The notes: generated by a model not told the origin, from the letters alone. Positions 52,803 to 61,664 are shown, numbered from the stretch's first letter. The stretch is 64,000 nt of DNA from Mesorhizobium sp. M1B.F.Ca.ET.045.04.1.1 (GCF_003952465.1 NZ_CP034448.1:5495001-5559000); one strand, 5' to 3'. Translations and numbers: made by a program.

Positions 52803-53636
52803 ATGAACCCGACCGAGAAAGCGCTCTGGTTTGTCGAAAGCCATCTGCCGGATGCGATTTCGCTGGACGATGTCGCGGCAAGCAGCGGCGTGTCGCGCTT
52901 CCACGTGACGCGCGCCTTCGGCGCCGCCACCGGCCGGTCGGTCATGGGCTATATGCGGGCGCGCCGGCTCAGCGAAGCGGCGCGCAAGCTCGCCGGTGGG
53001 GCGCCCGATATTCTGAGCGTCGCGCTCGATGCCGGCTACGGATCGCATGAGGCTTTCACGCGGGCCTTCCGCGACCAGTTCGGCACCACGCCGGAACTGG
53101 TGCGCGCCGAGAGCTCGACCAAAAACCTCGACCTCGTGGAGCCCATCCTCATGGACAGTTCGCTTCTCGCCACGCTCGAGCCGCCGCGCTTCGAGACCAG
53201 CCGGCCGTTCCTCATCGCCGGGCTCGGCGAGCGCTACAGTTGCGAATCCAGCGCCGGCATCCCGACGCAGTGGCAGCGCTTCGGCCCCTATATCGGCAAC
53301 ATTCCCGGCCAGATCGGCAACGTCGCGTACGGCGCCTGCGTCAACGGCGACGACGTCGGCAATTTCGACTACGTCGCCGGCGTAGAGGTCGCCGATTTCT
53401 CGGATCTGCCAAAGGACTTCTGCCGGGTCAGAGTGCCGGCGCAGAAATACGCCGTGTTCGCGCATCGCGAGCACATCTCGACCATCCGCCGCACCGTCAA
53501 CACGATCTGGAACAAATGGCTGCCGGCCTCCGGCCATGAGATCGCCGACGCGCCGGAGTTCGAGCGCTACGGGCCAGAGTTCGATCCGCACAGCGGCAAT
53601 GGCGGACTGGAAATCTGGGTGCCAGTCAAAGCCTGA
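52803..53636 (+). CDS. AraC family transcriptional regulator with GyrI-like effector domain
   Basis: 277 residues. The AraC-type double helix-turn-helix is N-terminal (about 8-105: LDDVAASSGVSRFHVTRAFG; ILSVALDAGYGSHEAFTRAFRDQFG), and the C-terminal half (about 115-277) resembles the GyrI/SOUL-type ligand domain (Rob-like order), with NFDYVAGVEVADF and PEFERYGPEFDP. It should respond to a small molecule and activate stress or efflux genes. Diverges from the TPR regulator with 147 bases between. Confidence 0.88.
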   Translation: MNPTEKALWFVESHLPDAISLDDVAASSGVSRFHVTRAFGAATGRSVMGYMRARRLSEAARKLAGGAPDILSVALDAGYGSHEAFTRAFRDQFGTTPELVRAESSTKNLDLVEPILMDSSLLATLEPPRFETSRPFLIAGLGERYSCESSAGIPTQWQRFGPYIGNIPGQIGNVAYGACVNGDDVGNFDYVAGVEVADFSDLPKDFCRVRVPAQKYAVFAHREHISTIRRTVNTIWNKWLPASGHEIADAPEFERYGPEFDPHSGNGGLEIWVPVKA

Positions 53637-53646
53637 GACGCCTTCC

Positions 53647-53794
53647 CCTTCTCCCCTTGTGGGAGAAGGTGGATCGGCGCGCAGCGCCGAGACGGTTGAG
53701 GGGTGTTCCAGCGGAGTGAGACGCTGGCTTTCCCTGGAACACCCCTCATCCGACCGAGCTTCGCTCGGCCACCTGCTCCCACAAGGGGAGAAGG
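53647..53794. repeat. family C composite palindromic element
   Basis: Bounded by CCTTCTCCC and GGGAGAAGG copies at 53647-53669 and a partial copy at 53776-53794 in inverse orientation. Internal arms GAGGGGTGTTCCAG and CTGGAACACCCCTC pair, with further small dyads, so the whole can fold into a long hairpin. It fills the spacer between the convergent AraC and MarR-GNAT genes. Confidence 0.85.
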
Positions 53795-53800
53795 CAAGAA

Positions 53801-54736
53801 TTAGAGTTCCAGATTCCAGGTCTGGCCGACGAGGTCCTTGCCAAAGGAATGGTGGCGCTCTTCCTCAACCAGCTTGAAGCCTGCCGCCTGGTAGATGCGG
53901 CGGGCCGAACCAAGAATGTCATTGGTCCACAGCGTCAGCGTCTTGTAGCCCTTGGCGCGCGAAAAGGCGATGCATTCATCGACCAGCCGCCCGCCGATGC
54001 CCAAGCCGCGCGCCGACGGCTCGACGTAGAGCAACCTGAGCTTCGCCACCTTGGGCGACTTGCGCACGACGAAGACGGAGCCGACCACCTCGCCCTCCCT
54101 CTCGGCGACCCAGCTGCGCTCCCATTGCGGGACGAAATTCTTGACGAACTCGCCGAGGATTTCGGCGACCAGCGCCTCATAGGTTTCGTCCCAGCCATAG
54201 TCCTGCGCGTAGAGCAGGCCCTGGCGGTGCGTGATCCAGCCGATATCGCCGACCTGCAGCGGACGCAGGATATAGGGCACCTTGGGTTCGGGTTTGTCGC
54301 CAAGCAGGTCCTGCACCGTGCGCATCGCTTTGACCAGCCGTTCCTGATCGACGGGCGCCAGACGATCGAGCAGCGCGCGCACCTGGTCGTGCGAATCCTG
54401 GTTGAGCGGCGCGAAAGCCTCCCTGCCCGCGGACGTGATCGTGATCGAGGCGCGGCGCGCATCGGCCTCGGTGGCGGCGCGCTCGACCAGGCCGCGGTCC
54501 TCGAATTTCTTCAACAGCCGGCTGACATAGCCGGGATCGAGGCCCAGATCGCGCACCAGATCGCTGGCAACGAGCCCATCGCGATGGGCAAGCTCATAAA
54601 GCACCCGGGCCTCAGTCAGCGAAAAGGCGCTTTTGAGCCAGCCTTCATCGAGCACGCCGATCTGGCGGGTGTAGAAGCGGTTGAAAGCGCGCACCGCGTC
54701 TATGCGCTCCTTGCCGGGATGATCGTGGATCGTCAT
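53801..54736 (-). CDS. bifunctional helix-turn-helix MarR / GNAT acetyltransferase
   Basis: 311 residues. Residues 1-145 are a MarR-type winged helix (LVRDLGLDPGYVSRLLKKFEDRGLVERA); about 155-311 are a GNAT domain with the acetyl-CoA loop VEPSARGLGIGGRLVDE and ARRIYQAAGFKLVEEERHH. The fusion is common in Actinobacteria and Rhizobiales. It may link an acetylation step and gene control. ATG at 54736 has a perfect AGGAGG upstream. Two dyads lie immediately before it. Confidence 0.92.
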   Translation of the reverse strand: MTIHDHPGKERIDAVRAFNRFYTRQIGVLDEGWLKSAFSLTEARVLYELAHRDGLVASDLVRDLGLDPGYVSRLLKKFEDRGLVERAATEADARRASITITSAGREAFAPLNQDSHDQVRALLDRLAPVDQERLVKAMRTVQDLLGDKPEPKVPYILRPLQVGDIGWITHRQGLLYAQDYGWDETYEALVAEILGEFVKNFVPQWERSWVAEREGEVVGSVFVVRKSPKVAKLRLLYVEPSARGLGIGGRLVDECIAFSRAKGYKTLTLWTNDILGSARRIYQAAGFKLVEEERHHSFGKDLVGQTWNLEL

Positions 54737-54746
54737 GGAAACTCCT

Positions 54747-54787
54747 CCTGTCCTGGACAGGATCAATCATTTAGTTGACTGAGTCAA
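54747..54787. promoter_or_regulatory. dyads upstream of marR-GNAT gene (candidate autoregulatory operators)
   Basis: CCTGTCC-T-GGACAGG at 54747-54761 is a perfect 7-bp dyad, and TTGACT-G-AGTCAA at 54775-54787 a perfect 6-bp dyad. Both lie within 50 bases of the start codon. MarR proteins commonly bind such sites in their own promoters. Confidence 0.5.
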
Positions 54788-54809
54788 TGAAATGGTTGCA
54801 TACACCTTC

Positions 54810-55027
54810 GTCATTCTAGGGCGGAGCAAGGAGCGAAGCGACGCGCGCAGACCCTAGAATCCATGCCGTGACCTACAAGCGCCGCAACGGTGCAGAACCT
54901 TGGCACTGGAACGCCGAGACGCCGGCATAGGATACCTTCTTCTGCACCGTATTTGTTCTACGGTAGGCGGAACGGCATGGATTCTAGGGTCTGCGCTCCG
55001 CTTCGCGTCGCTCCGCCCTAGAATGAC
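54810..55027. repeat. family B element, 218 bp, with terminal inverted repeats (MITE-like)
   Basis: The left end starts GTCATTCTAGGGCGGAGC and the right end is its inverse; about 57 bases at each end match, up to ACGGCATGGATTCTAGG. The inside contains ACGGTGCAGAA and TTCTGCACCGT in inverse orientation, giving a second stem. It shares ends and the TGCAGAA core with the element at 26671-26823. No coding capacity. Confidence 0.88.
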
Positions 55028-55073
55028 GACCTCAAGGTCCCCGGCGCTAGTCGCGAGTGCCTGAAGCGCTCCC

Positions 55074-56210
55074 TCACCCCATCGGCAGCGCCGGCCAGAA
55101 CTCCACGATCCGTCCCGCTGAAAACACCGCAATCGAACCAAAATGCTGCAGCACCGCCTCGCTCTGCGTCGGCCGCAGGAAAGCATAGTCGCCGGGCTTC
55201 ACGTCCGCCCCGGCAGGCAACCCCATGAACTGCTGATTGGACGACAACCCGATCAACCCGTTCGGCTTCATGCCTTCAGGGAACACCGGCTCGGCCATCC
55301 ATTTGCCGCCATAGAGATAGCAGCCCTTGCGCGGGAACAGACCGAGCGCCTGCAGCGTCCTCGAAATCGCCGCGGGACCGGGCAATACCGGATCGACCGC
55401 CTTCAGAATCGGCGTCGCGATGAAGGCCGCCGGTTGGAAGCCGTCGAGGCCGGGCGTGTCGAAATCGCTGGGCAGCACGAAGGCGGAGCCGATCGACACT
55501 TCGTTCGCGACCCCGCCACCATGCAGCAGTGCCGTCTTCGAGCCGCCGATGTTGAGGATGCGGCGCTGGTCCGGATCGAGGGCGGCGACGAATTCGGCGG
55601 CCTTGGCCGACGCCTGCTTCAGAGCCTTGGCCGCACCACCGAACAGTCCGGGGATTTCCGGCGCATGCGCCTCATAGGCCATGACGCCTTCGCAGCGCAG
55701 GCCCTTGGGGATCGTCAGCGCCCTGATTCCGGCGGGACTGGAAAAGCCGCCGCGATGCAGGCCGACATCGATCTCGAAGGCGAAGCGCAATTCGGTGTCG
55801 AGCGCGGCGGCGAGCGCGCCAAATTCGGCCAGGCGCTCCGGCGTGTCGATCAGCCAGCAGACCCGCGACCACCAGCCGGCGCCGCCCCGGGTGAGCGCAG
55901 CCTTGGCAGCACCCAGCGGCATCGGCTTGCCGTAAAGCAGATCCCCTTCCGGAAAGGCGTCTAGCACGGCCTGCGTCACCGGCGGGTGGAAGGTCATGAA
56001 GCGGCTGGTTTCGAGCGCTCTCGCAATGTGCGAAAGCAGCGGCACGCAAGGCAGCGACTTGTCGACCAGGCGCACCGCAAGGCCGGGCGCCAACCTCCGC
56101 TTCACCAGCGCGATATTGCCATCCAGCCGATCGCGGTCGAGCACCAGGCAGGGCCGAAAAATCTCCGCCGCCTTCAGCGCTTTCGACAACTCGGCGAAAT
56201 ACGCGCTCAT
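55074..56210 (-). CDS. DSD1 family PLP-dependent enzyme
   Basis: 378-residue fold-type III PLP enzyme related to eukaryotic D-serine dehydratase and alanine racemase. The N-terminal barrel has the PLP lysine at about K51 (AVRLVDKSLP), LRFAFEIDVGLHRGG and RILNIGGSK; the C-terminal part has a metal-binding style region around GLPAGADVKPGDYAFLRPTQSEAVLQHFG. Substrate could be a D-threo-beta-hydroxy amino acid. Overlaps the downstream end of the oxidase gene as ATGA (stop of the oxidase and this start). Confidence 0.85.
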   Translation of the reverse strand: MSAYFAELSKALKAAEIFRPCLVLDRDRLDGNIALVKRRLAPGLAVRLVDKSLPCVPLLSHIARALETSRFMTFHPPVTQAVLDAFPEGDLLYGKPMPLGAAKAALTRGGAGWWSRVCWLIDTPERLAEFGALAAALDTELRFAFEIDVGLHRGGFSSPAGIRALTIPKGLRCEGVMAYEAHAPEIPGLFGGAAKALKQASAKAAEFVAALDPDQRRILNIGGSKTALLHGGGVANEVSIGSAFVLPSDFDTPGLDGFQPAAFIATPILKAVDPVLPGPAAISRTLQALGLFPRKGCYLYGGKWMAEPVFPEGMKPNGLIGLSSNQQFMGLPAGADVKPGDYAFLRPTQSEAVLQHFGSIAVFSAGRIVEFWPALPMG

Positions 56211-57508
56211 CGTTGGATGCCAAAAGGACCGGGCTCGATGCCGAACAGGCCGGCCATATAGGGCGACACGAAACGGTTTTCCGGATCGATGTCGCGGCGC
56301 ACCGCCATCGCCTCATCCCAGCGCGGATAGAGTTTTCTGAAATCCGCCGCCTTGAGGCTATGCATCTTTCCCCAATGCGGCCTACCGCCATATTTCAAGA
56401 AGATAGGTTCGGCGGCGCGCATGAAGGGCAGCGGATCGTTCGCCGCATCGTGGTGGATGGCGATCGAGCAGGTCAGCCTTTTGTGAAAGGGCGAAAGCCA
56501 GAAATCGTCGGGCGCCACCGAACGCACCTCCATCGGGAAATAGACTTCCGGAAAGTGCTTCTCCGTCAGCTCGATGATCTCGGCCAACGCCTTCGGGCCT
56601 TCCTCGAAAGGCAGGTGATATTCCATCTCGTTGAACTTTGTCCGGCGGTCGCTGGCGTAGACGTTGAGCCAGTCCTGCACATAATCCTCGGCGGGCACCT
56701 TTTTCACCGCGCCCTTGATCAGCGCGCGGCGCAGCCACGGCAGCCAGCGCAGCGCCGTGCGCAGCTTGCGCAACGTCGCCAGCCCCTCCTCGTCGTCCTC
56801 CGTCGGCCGCGGCGTGGGCGCGGCGTCGCTCAAGTCGCTGGCGATGAACTGCGCGTAGCCGGAGAACGGGATGTAGTAGAACTCCGCCGAGCGATGCGCG
56901 GCCATCATCGTCTGAAAATCGCGCAGCATGTCGCCGATCGGCAGCGCCCGTTTGCGGCGGCGCAGCCGGTAGGTCGGGATGTTGTTCATCGTCACTTCGG
57001 TGAGCACGCCGAAGGCGCCGAGCGCGACGCCGGTGGCGTGGATCATGTCCTGATCCCCTGCCCGGCTATATTCGCGCAACTTACCCTGCCCGTCGACGAA
57101 CTGCACCGTTTCCAGTTGCGTATGATAGGCGCCGAGCGTCGGGCCAGAGCCATGCGTGGCGGTGCCCAGCGCGCCGCCGATCGCCTGGCGGTCGATATCG
57201 CCCATATTGGGCAAGCCCTGGCCGATGCCTTGCAGGATGTGCATCAGGGCGCCGAGCCGCGTGCCTGCCCCCACCCTTGCTCGATTGGTTGCGGGGTCAT
57301 GAGAGACGAGCCCCTCGATCTTCTCCAGCGAGACGATGGTGCCGTCCGACTGCACCAGTGGCGTGAAGGAATGGCCGGCGCCGGCGACCCGCAGCGGACC
57401 GGGCGCCGAGCGCACCAGCTCTGCCAGCTCACCGGCGTCGGTGGGTGTGGCGATCAGCTTCGGCGCGGCCTTCACGAAGCCCGACCAGTTGCTCCAGGCG
57501 TTTGCCAC
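56207..57508 (-). CDS. D-arabinono-1,4-lactone oxidase-like FAD-dependent oxidase
   Basis: 433 residues of the vanillyl-alcohol oxidase/FAD-binding type 4 fold. The N-terminal FAD domain contains RVAGAGHSFTP (FAD-contacting His) and GGALGTATHGSG; the C-terminal ALO domain ends with the family motif KYGGRPHWGKMH. It should oxidise a sugar lactone or polyol with oxygen. I prefer the GTG at 57508, five bases after GGGAGG, to the GTG at 57514, which is part of that site. Coupled by ATGA to the DSD1 gene. Confidence 0.88.
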   Translation of the reverse strand: MANAWSNWSGFVKAAPKLIATPTDAGELAELVRSAPGPLRVAGAGHSFTPLVQSDGTIVSLEKIEGLVSHDPATNRARVGAGTRLGALMHILQGIGQGLPNMGDIDRQAIGGALGTATHGSGPTLGAYHTQLETVQFVDGQGKLREYSRAGDQDMIHATGVALGAFGVLTEVTMNNIPTYRLRRRKRALPIGDMLRDFQTMMAAHRSAEFYYIPFSGYAQFIASDLSDAAPTPRPTEDDEEGLATLRKLRTALRWLPWLRRALIKGAVKKVPAEDYVQDWLNVYASDRRTKFNEMEYHLPFEEGPKALAEIIELTEKHFPEVYFPMEVRSVAPDDFWLSPFHKRLTCSIAIHHDAANDPLPFMRAAEPIFLKYGGRPHWGKMHSLKAADFRKLYPRWDEAMAVRRDIDPENRFVSPYMAGLFGIEPGPFGIQR

Positions 57509-57521
57509 CGTCACCTCCCGC

Positions 57522-58706
57522 TCAGACTGGAATGCGGCGCCGCGCGACCAGCACGAAAACGCCGAGCAGCGCGACGCTGGCCAGCGCGCTTGCCGCGGCG
57601 AATTCCGGCACGGGACGGAAGTTTTCGCCCTCGATCAGCAGCGAAGCGGCGATCGGGCCGATGGCGAGGCCGAAGAGCTGCGCGGCCGGTACGAGGAGTA
57701 CAGCCGTTCGCGTCTCGTCGGCCGTGATCGCCAGACGGATCTGGTAAGGCACGATGAAGAGCAGGATGAAGCCCATCACCAACGCCATCGCCCAGAACAC
57801 GGAAAGCCCCGGGCCGGAGGCAAGCAGCGCGGAGCTGACCGCCGCCACGACACCGATGATGGTTATGGCGAAGCGATAGTCGATGCGCGCTTCAAAGACG
57901 GTCGCCGTCATGGCACCCACCACCTGCGTGGCGAGGCTTGCCGAAACCATCAGGCCGACGGTGCGGCCATCGATGCCGAACTCAGCGCCGAGCGGCTCGA
58001 GAAAAGCCCAGACGGCGCCGAAGAACATGAAGTAGCAGAAGATCGACAGCAGCGCCGTGATCGCCGGCACGGTGAGCACATCGGCAAAATGCTCTTCCTT
58101 CGGCAGGTCGGCATAATCGTCCGGCACCGTCCAGGCGGCGACCAGCGACAGAAGGCAGACGACGCCGAGCGCGATGAAGCCGCCGGCCGAGCCGGCCGCC
58201 GGCACTGCGTAGAGCGCAAGCAGCAGCGCCAGCGCGCATTGCGCCAGCGTCTGCAGCGTCACGAAATAGCCGCCGACGCGCTCGGCCCGGCGCGAGCGGG
58301 CGATCAGCTCGGTGGCGACGGCGACCAGTCCGCCCTCCGCCAAGCCTGCGAGAGTACGAGCACCGATCAGCGCATTCGGGCTGCCGGCATAGGCCGCCCA
58401 GAAATTGGCGAGCGCCAGCAGGACCAGAAGTAAAGCGCTCTTCCAGCGCATGTTGCGCGCCGGCAAGAGCATCGCCACGATCGCCGACCCGATGGCGATC
58501 GCGATCATCTCGGCGGTGGCGACCAGCGCCAGCTCGTCGCCGGTGACATGGCCTTCCGTGTAAAGCGCGCCGAGCAGCACCGGCTGCAGCCCGAGAATGA
58601 GCAGACCGACGGAGCCGATCCACAGCGCCGAGGCAAGCTGCAGGCCGGTCGGGTTGCCGACAAGCCAGTCGCCCTCTTCCACATGCCTGGCATCGGTGAC
58701 AGTCAC
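57522..58706 (-). CDS. MFS transporter
   Basis: 394-residue, 12-helix major facilitator. The second half has a family loop (ALPAR/ LPARNMRWKSALL in the first half; TLAGLAEGGLVAVATELIARSRRAERVGGYFV). Substrate unknown; the linked enzymes suggest a sugar-acid or amino-acid related compound. GTG start with GGGAGG at six bases spacing. First gene of the operon that continues with the oxidase and DSD1 genes, and divergent from tetR. Confidence 0.88.
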   Translation of the reverse strand: MTVTDARHVEEGDWLVGNPTGLQLASALWIGSVGLLILGLQPVLLGALYTEGHVTGDELALVATAEMIAIAIGSAIVAMLLPARNMRWKSALLLVLLALANFWAAYAGSPNALIGARTLAGLAEGGLVAVATELIARSRRAERVGGYFVTLQTLAQCALALLLALYAVPAAGSAGGFIALGVVCLLSLVAAWTVPDDYADLPKEEHFADVLTVPAITALLSIFCYFMFFGAVWAFLEPLGAEFGIDGRTVGLMVSASLATQVVGAMTATVFEARIDYRFAITIIGVVAAVSSALLASGPGLSVFWAMALVMGFILLFIVPYQIRLAITADETRTAVLLVPAAQLFGLAIGPIAASLLIEGENFRPVPEFAAASALASVALLGVFVLVARRRIPV

Positions 58707-58736
58707 GAGGCGCCTCCCTTGCAGCCCTCACGAAAA

Positions 58737-58782
58737 GCTGACAAGTTATCAGCATTTCACGAAACTGATACTTGATCAGTTT
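58737..58782. promoter_or_regulatory. paired TetR-type operators, CTGA-N7-TCAG
   Basis: Two dyads, CTGACAAGTTATCAG (58738-58752) and AAACTGATACTTGATCAGTTT (58762-58782), share CTGA-N7-TCAG. Their centres are 27 bases apart and lie between the divergent MFS and tetR genes. Binding of the adjacent TetR protein would control both directions. Confidence 0.7.
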
Positions 58783-58825
58783 CCTGTCAACCGAGAATTC
58801 ACAGCTTCCGCGCAAGATTTGGTTG

Positions 58826-59452
58826 ATGAGGCAAGCAAGGCGAAAGACGACGGAACCACGGCGCATGCCCAAGCAAGAGCGCAGCCGCGAACGGATCGAC
58901 GCGATCCTCGCCACGACTATGCGGCTGATCGGCGAAAAAGGCATCGACGCGGTGACGATGAAGGAAGTCGGCGCGCTGGCCGGCGGACCGATCGCCACGG
59001 TCTACCATTACTTCCCGAGCAAATCGGCGATCCTGGCGATGCTCTATGAACGTTTTTCCGAGGAAAGCCGCGCGCGCTTTGGGGCGATCATTGCCGAAAT
59101 CCGAGGGCTGGACGACGTGATGGCGGCGGCCGACCGCCTGCTCGACGACTATTATGCCCGTGTCGCAGCGGACCCGGCTATCCAGGACCTGCAGAACGCC
59201 ATCCAGGCCGACAAAGCGCTGCAGCATCTCGATATCGCCGAGACCAAGCATCAGGCGAAGATGTTCTGCGACCATGTGGCACCGATGCTGAAACCTGAGC
59301 AGCGCGAGGCGTTCGGGCGCGTGGTGTTCCTCATCTTCCAGCTCGCCGGCGGCGTCGTGCGGCTGGCGCTGACGCAGGACGAGGAAGAAGGCCGGCGCAC
59401 GATCGAGGATTATCGGTCGATCATCCATGCGCAGTTGCGGTTGTTTTTGTAG
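58826..59452 (+). CDS. TetR family transcriptional regulator
   Basis: 208 residues from the ATG at 58826. The N-terminal helix-turn-helix is ERIDAILATTMRLIGEKGIDAVTMKEVGALAGGPIATVYHYFPSKSAIL; the rest is an all-helical ligand domain (about 65-200). The ATG at 58865 (MPKQERSRERID) would give 195 residues. The ATG at 58772 lies inside the operator and is unlikely to be used. Expected repressor of the divergent MFS-oxidase-DSD1 operon. Confidence 0.9.
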   Translation: MRQARRKTTEPRRMPKQERSRERIDAILATTMRLIGEKGIDAVTMKEVGALAGGPIATVYHYFPSKSAILAMLYERFSEESRARFGAIIAEIRGLDDVMAAADRLLDDYYARVAADPAIQDLQNAIQADKALQHLDIAETKHQAKMFCDHVAPMLKPEQREAFGRVVFLIFQLAGGVVRLALTQDEEEGRRTIEDYRSIIHAQLRLFL

Positions 59453-59483
59453 GTAGGTTCGCTACTCGCCAACGCTGGCGCTC

Positions 59484-59636
59484 ACCCCCCTCTGGCCTGC
59501 CGGCCATCTCCCCCTCATGGGGGGAGATCGGATGTCACGCCGGCTTTCGCCAATTTCCAACGCTGCAAGGCGAGCGGGGCGCCGAAGCTGCCAATCTCCC
59601 CCTTGAGGGGGAGATGGCCGGCAGGCCAGAGGGGGT
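59484..59636. repeat. family A inverted pair (head-to-head)
   Basis: Left copy starts CCCCCTCTGGCCTGCC and includes CATCTCCCCC; the right copy is the reverse complement ending CAGGCCAGAGGGGG. About 150 bases in all, between the convergent tetR and lysR genes. Confidence 0.85.
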
Positions 59637-59672
59637 GCTGTCCCTCCAGCGTCCGAAGTTTATAGGCATGAC

Positions 59673-60575
59673 CTACTGCCCCGCATCCAGCTTCGGCCCT
59701 AGAATCTCCACCAGCCAATCCACGAACACCCTCACCCTTGGCGACAGCTGCCGGCTGCGCGGATAGAGCACCGAGATCGGCGTCGGCGTCGGCGGATAGT
59801 CGGAAAGCACCTCGACAAGCCGACCGGCCTCGAGATCGTCCGCGTAGCGAAGCCTCGGCGCCTGGAACAGGCCGAAGCCCAGCCGCACCAGCGCGGCGCT
59901 GGTGTCGGAATTGGCAACCGTGACCCGCGACGGCAGGACGATTTCGCGCACCTCGCCGCCGACGGTGAATTCGAGCGGCATCACCTGTCCGGTGCGGGAA
60001 GAAACGAAGCCGATCATCATATGCCCGGCGAGATCGTCGGGCGTCGACGGCACGCCGCAACGCTGGAGATATGCGGGGCTGGCGACAGTGATCTCGCGCG
60101 CGATGCCCAGCCGGCGCACGATCATATCGCTGTCGGGAAGCACGCCCGCCCGGATGACGCAATCGACGCCTTCGCGCACGAGATCGACGAGGCGGTCCCC
60201 CTCGCCGATGTGGACCGTCAGGCCCGGATATCTGGCGATCAATGCCGGCAACTCCGGCAGGAGGAAGGTGCGCGCCATGTGACCGTTGACGTCGACGCTG
60301 AGCCTGCCACGCAGTTCATGCGCGCCGAAGCCGCCTTCGGCATCCTCGATATCGGCCAGGATGCCGATGCAGCGCTGGTAATAGGCTTCGCCGTCGAGCG
60401 TCGGTGTGACGTGCCTTGTGGTGCGCCGGAGCAACTGCACGCCAAGCCGTTCCTCCAGCCGCTTGATCGCCGCGGTGGCGCTGGAGCGCGGCAGGCCGAG
60501 ATCGGCGGCGGCCGCAGTGAAGCTGCGCCTTTCCACGACGCGGGTGAAGAGCCGCATGCTGTCGAACCTGTCCAT
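59673..60575 (-). CDS. LysR family transcriptional regulator
   Basis: 300 residues. The N-terminal winged helix reads MDRFDSMRLFTRVVERRSFTAAAADLGLPRSSATAAIKRLEERLGVQLL; the C-terminal substrate-binding domain runs from about 88 (GRLSVDVNGHMA) to 295. It belongs to the group that often controls the divergent SDR gene. The 106 bases between the two starts are the natural binding region. Confidence 0.92.
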   Translation of the reverse strand: MDRFDSMRLFTRVVERRSFTAAAADLGLPRSSATAAIKRLEERLGVQLLRRTTRHVTPTLDGEAYYQRCIGILADIEDAEGGFGAHELRGRLSVDVNGHMARTFLLPELPALIARYPGLTVHIGEGDRLVDLVREGVDCVIRAGVLPDSDMIVRRLGIAREITVASPAYLQRCGVPSTPDDLAGHMMIGFVSSRTGQVMPLEFTVGGEVREIVLPSRVTVANSDTSAALVRLGFGLFQAPRLRYADDLEAGRLVEVLSDYPPTPTPISVLYPRSRQLSPRVRVFVDWLVEILGPKLDAGQ

Positions 60576-60681
60576 GGTGTGATTGTTCGCATGACCTGAA
60601 TAGTGTTGGCAATCCGCGCCAGATTATATCCGCTGGTCAGGCGAGTATATGCATCTCCACTGCAACGAAGGAGATTTCACC

Positions 60682-61449
60682 ATGGCCAAATCCATTCGCC
60701 CCATCGCCCTCATCACCGGCGGCAGCCGCGGCCTCGGCCGCAACACCGCGCTCAACCTCGCCCGCAGGGGCGTCGACGTCTTCCTCACCTATCGTTCGCG
60801 CGCCGACGAGGCGAAGGCGGCCGTCGCCGAGGTCGAGGCCGCAGGCGGTCGTGCCGCCGCGCTCGCGCTCGACACCGGCGCCGTCGCCACATTCCCTGCC
60901 TTCGTCGCGGCATTGAAGAAGACGCTGCAGGAAAACTGGCAGCGCGACCGCTTCGACTATCTCGTCAACAATGCCGGCACGGGCCTGCGCAAGCCGATCG
61001 CCGAGACGACCGAGCAGGAATTCGACACGCTGATGAACATCCATCTCAAGGGCGTGTTCTTCCTCACCCAAGCGCTGCTGCCGCTGATCAACGACGGCGG
61101 CCGCATCATCAACATCTCCAGCGGGCTGGCACGCTTCTCGGTTCCGGGTTCGGCCGCCTATGCGATGATGAAGGGCGGCGTCGAGGTGTTCACGCGCTAC
61201 CTCGCCAAGGAACTCGCCGCCCGGCGCATCACCGCCAATACCGTGGCGCCGGGCGCGATCGCCACCGACTTCAACGGCGGCCATGTGCGCGACGACGCCG
61301 ACATCAACCGCGTCGTGGCCGGGATGACTGCGCTCGGCCGCGCCGGTGTCGCTGACGACATCGGCCCGATGATCGCCTCGCTGCTCTCGGAGGACAACCG
61401 CTGGGTCAATGCGCAGCGCATCGAGGTGTCGGGCGGCATGAATATCTGA
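60682..61449 (+). CDS. SDR family oxidoreductase
   Basis: 255-residue short-chain dehydrogenase. Cofactor loop GGSRGLGR, NNAG motif LVNNAGTG, catalytic Ser in NISSGLA and Y-x3-K (YAMMKGG) are all present. Cofactor preference is likely NADP(H), judging from Arg after the glycine motif. ATG at 60682 follows AAGGAG. Product likely a small ketone or sugar derivative; under control of the divergent LysR gene. Confidence 0.92.
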   Translation: MAKSIRPIALITGGSRGLGRNTALNLARRGVDVFLTYRSRADEAKAAVAEVEAAGGRAAALALDTGAVATFPAFVAALKKTLQENWQRDRFDYLVNNAGTGLRKPIAETTEQEFDTLMNIHLKGVFFLTQALLPLINDGGRIINISSGLARFSVPGSAAYAMMKGGVEVFTRYLAKELAARRITANTVAPGAIATDFNGGHVRDDADINRVVAGMTALGRAGVADDIGPMIASLLSEDNRWVNAQRIEVSGGMNI

Positions 61450-61625
61450 GCGGCAAAGCCCGAAAGCATTCGCTCCGATCCGCTTGCCTTTCGCATCGCG
61501 CCGTGCTTCGCCGCTGTTTGCCGGCGAAGCACGGCGCTTCGATATCGGTACGCCCCCGCGATCCGCCTTTTTCAGCATCGCGTCATGGGCAGAAAAATTT
61601 CGCGTGATCACCCCTTCCCGCGCGC
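61450..61625. other. spacer upstream of the groESL promoter
   Basis: The stretch from the SDR stop to the heat-shock promoter has no gene. It includes a long GC-rich dyad around 61497-61535 (GAAGCACGGCG with CGCCGTGCTTC), probably the SDR terminator. Confidence 0.5.
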
Positions 61626-61654
61626 CTTGACTCTGGCACGCCGCCAGCCTATTT
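61626..61654 (+). promoter_or_regulatory. groESL promoter (heat-shock sigma-32/RpoH-like)
   Basis: CTTGAC at 61626-61631 and CCTATTT at 61648-61654 with a 16-base spacer match the alphaproteobacterial heat-shock consensus. The CIRCE site follows at once. Confidence 0.75.
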
Positions 61655-61664
61655 CAGCGCCACG

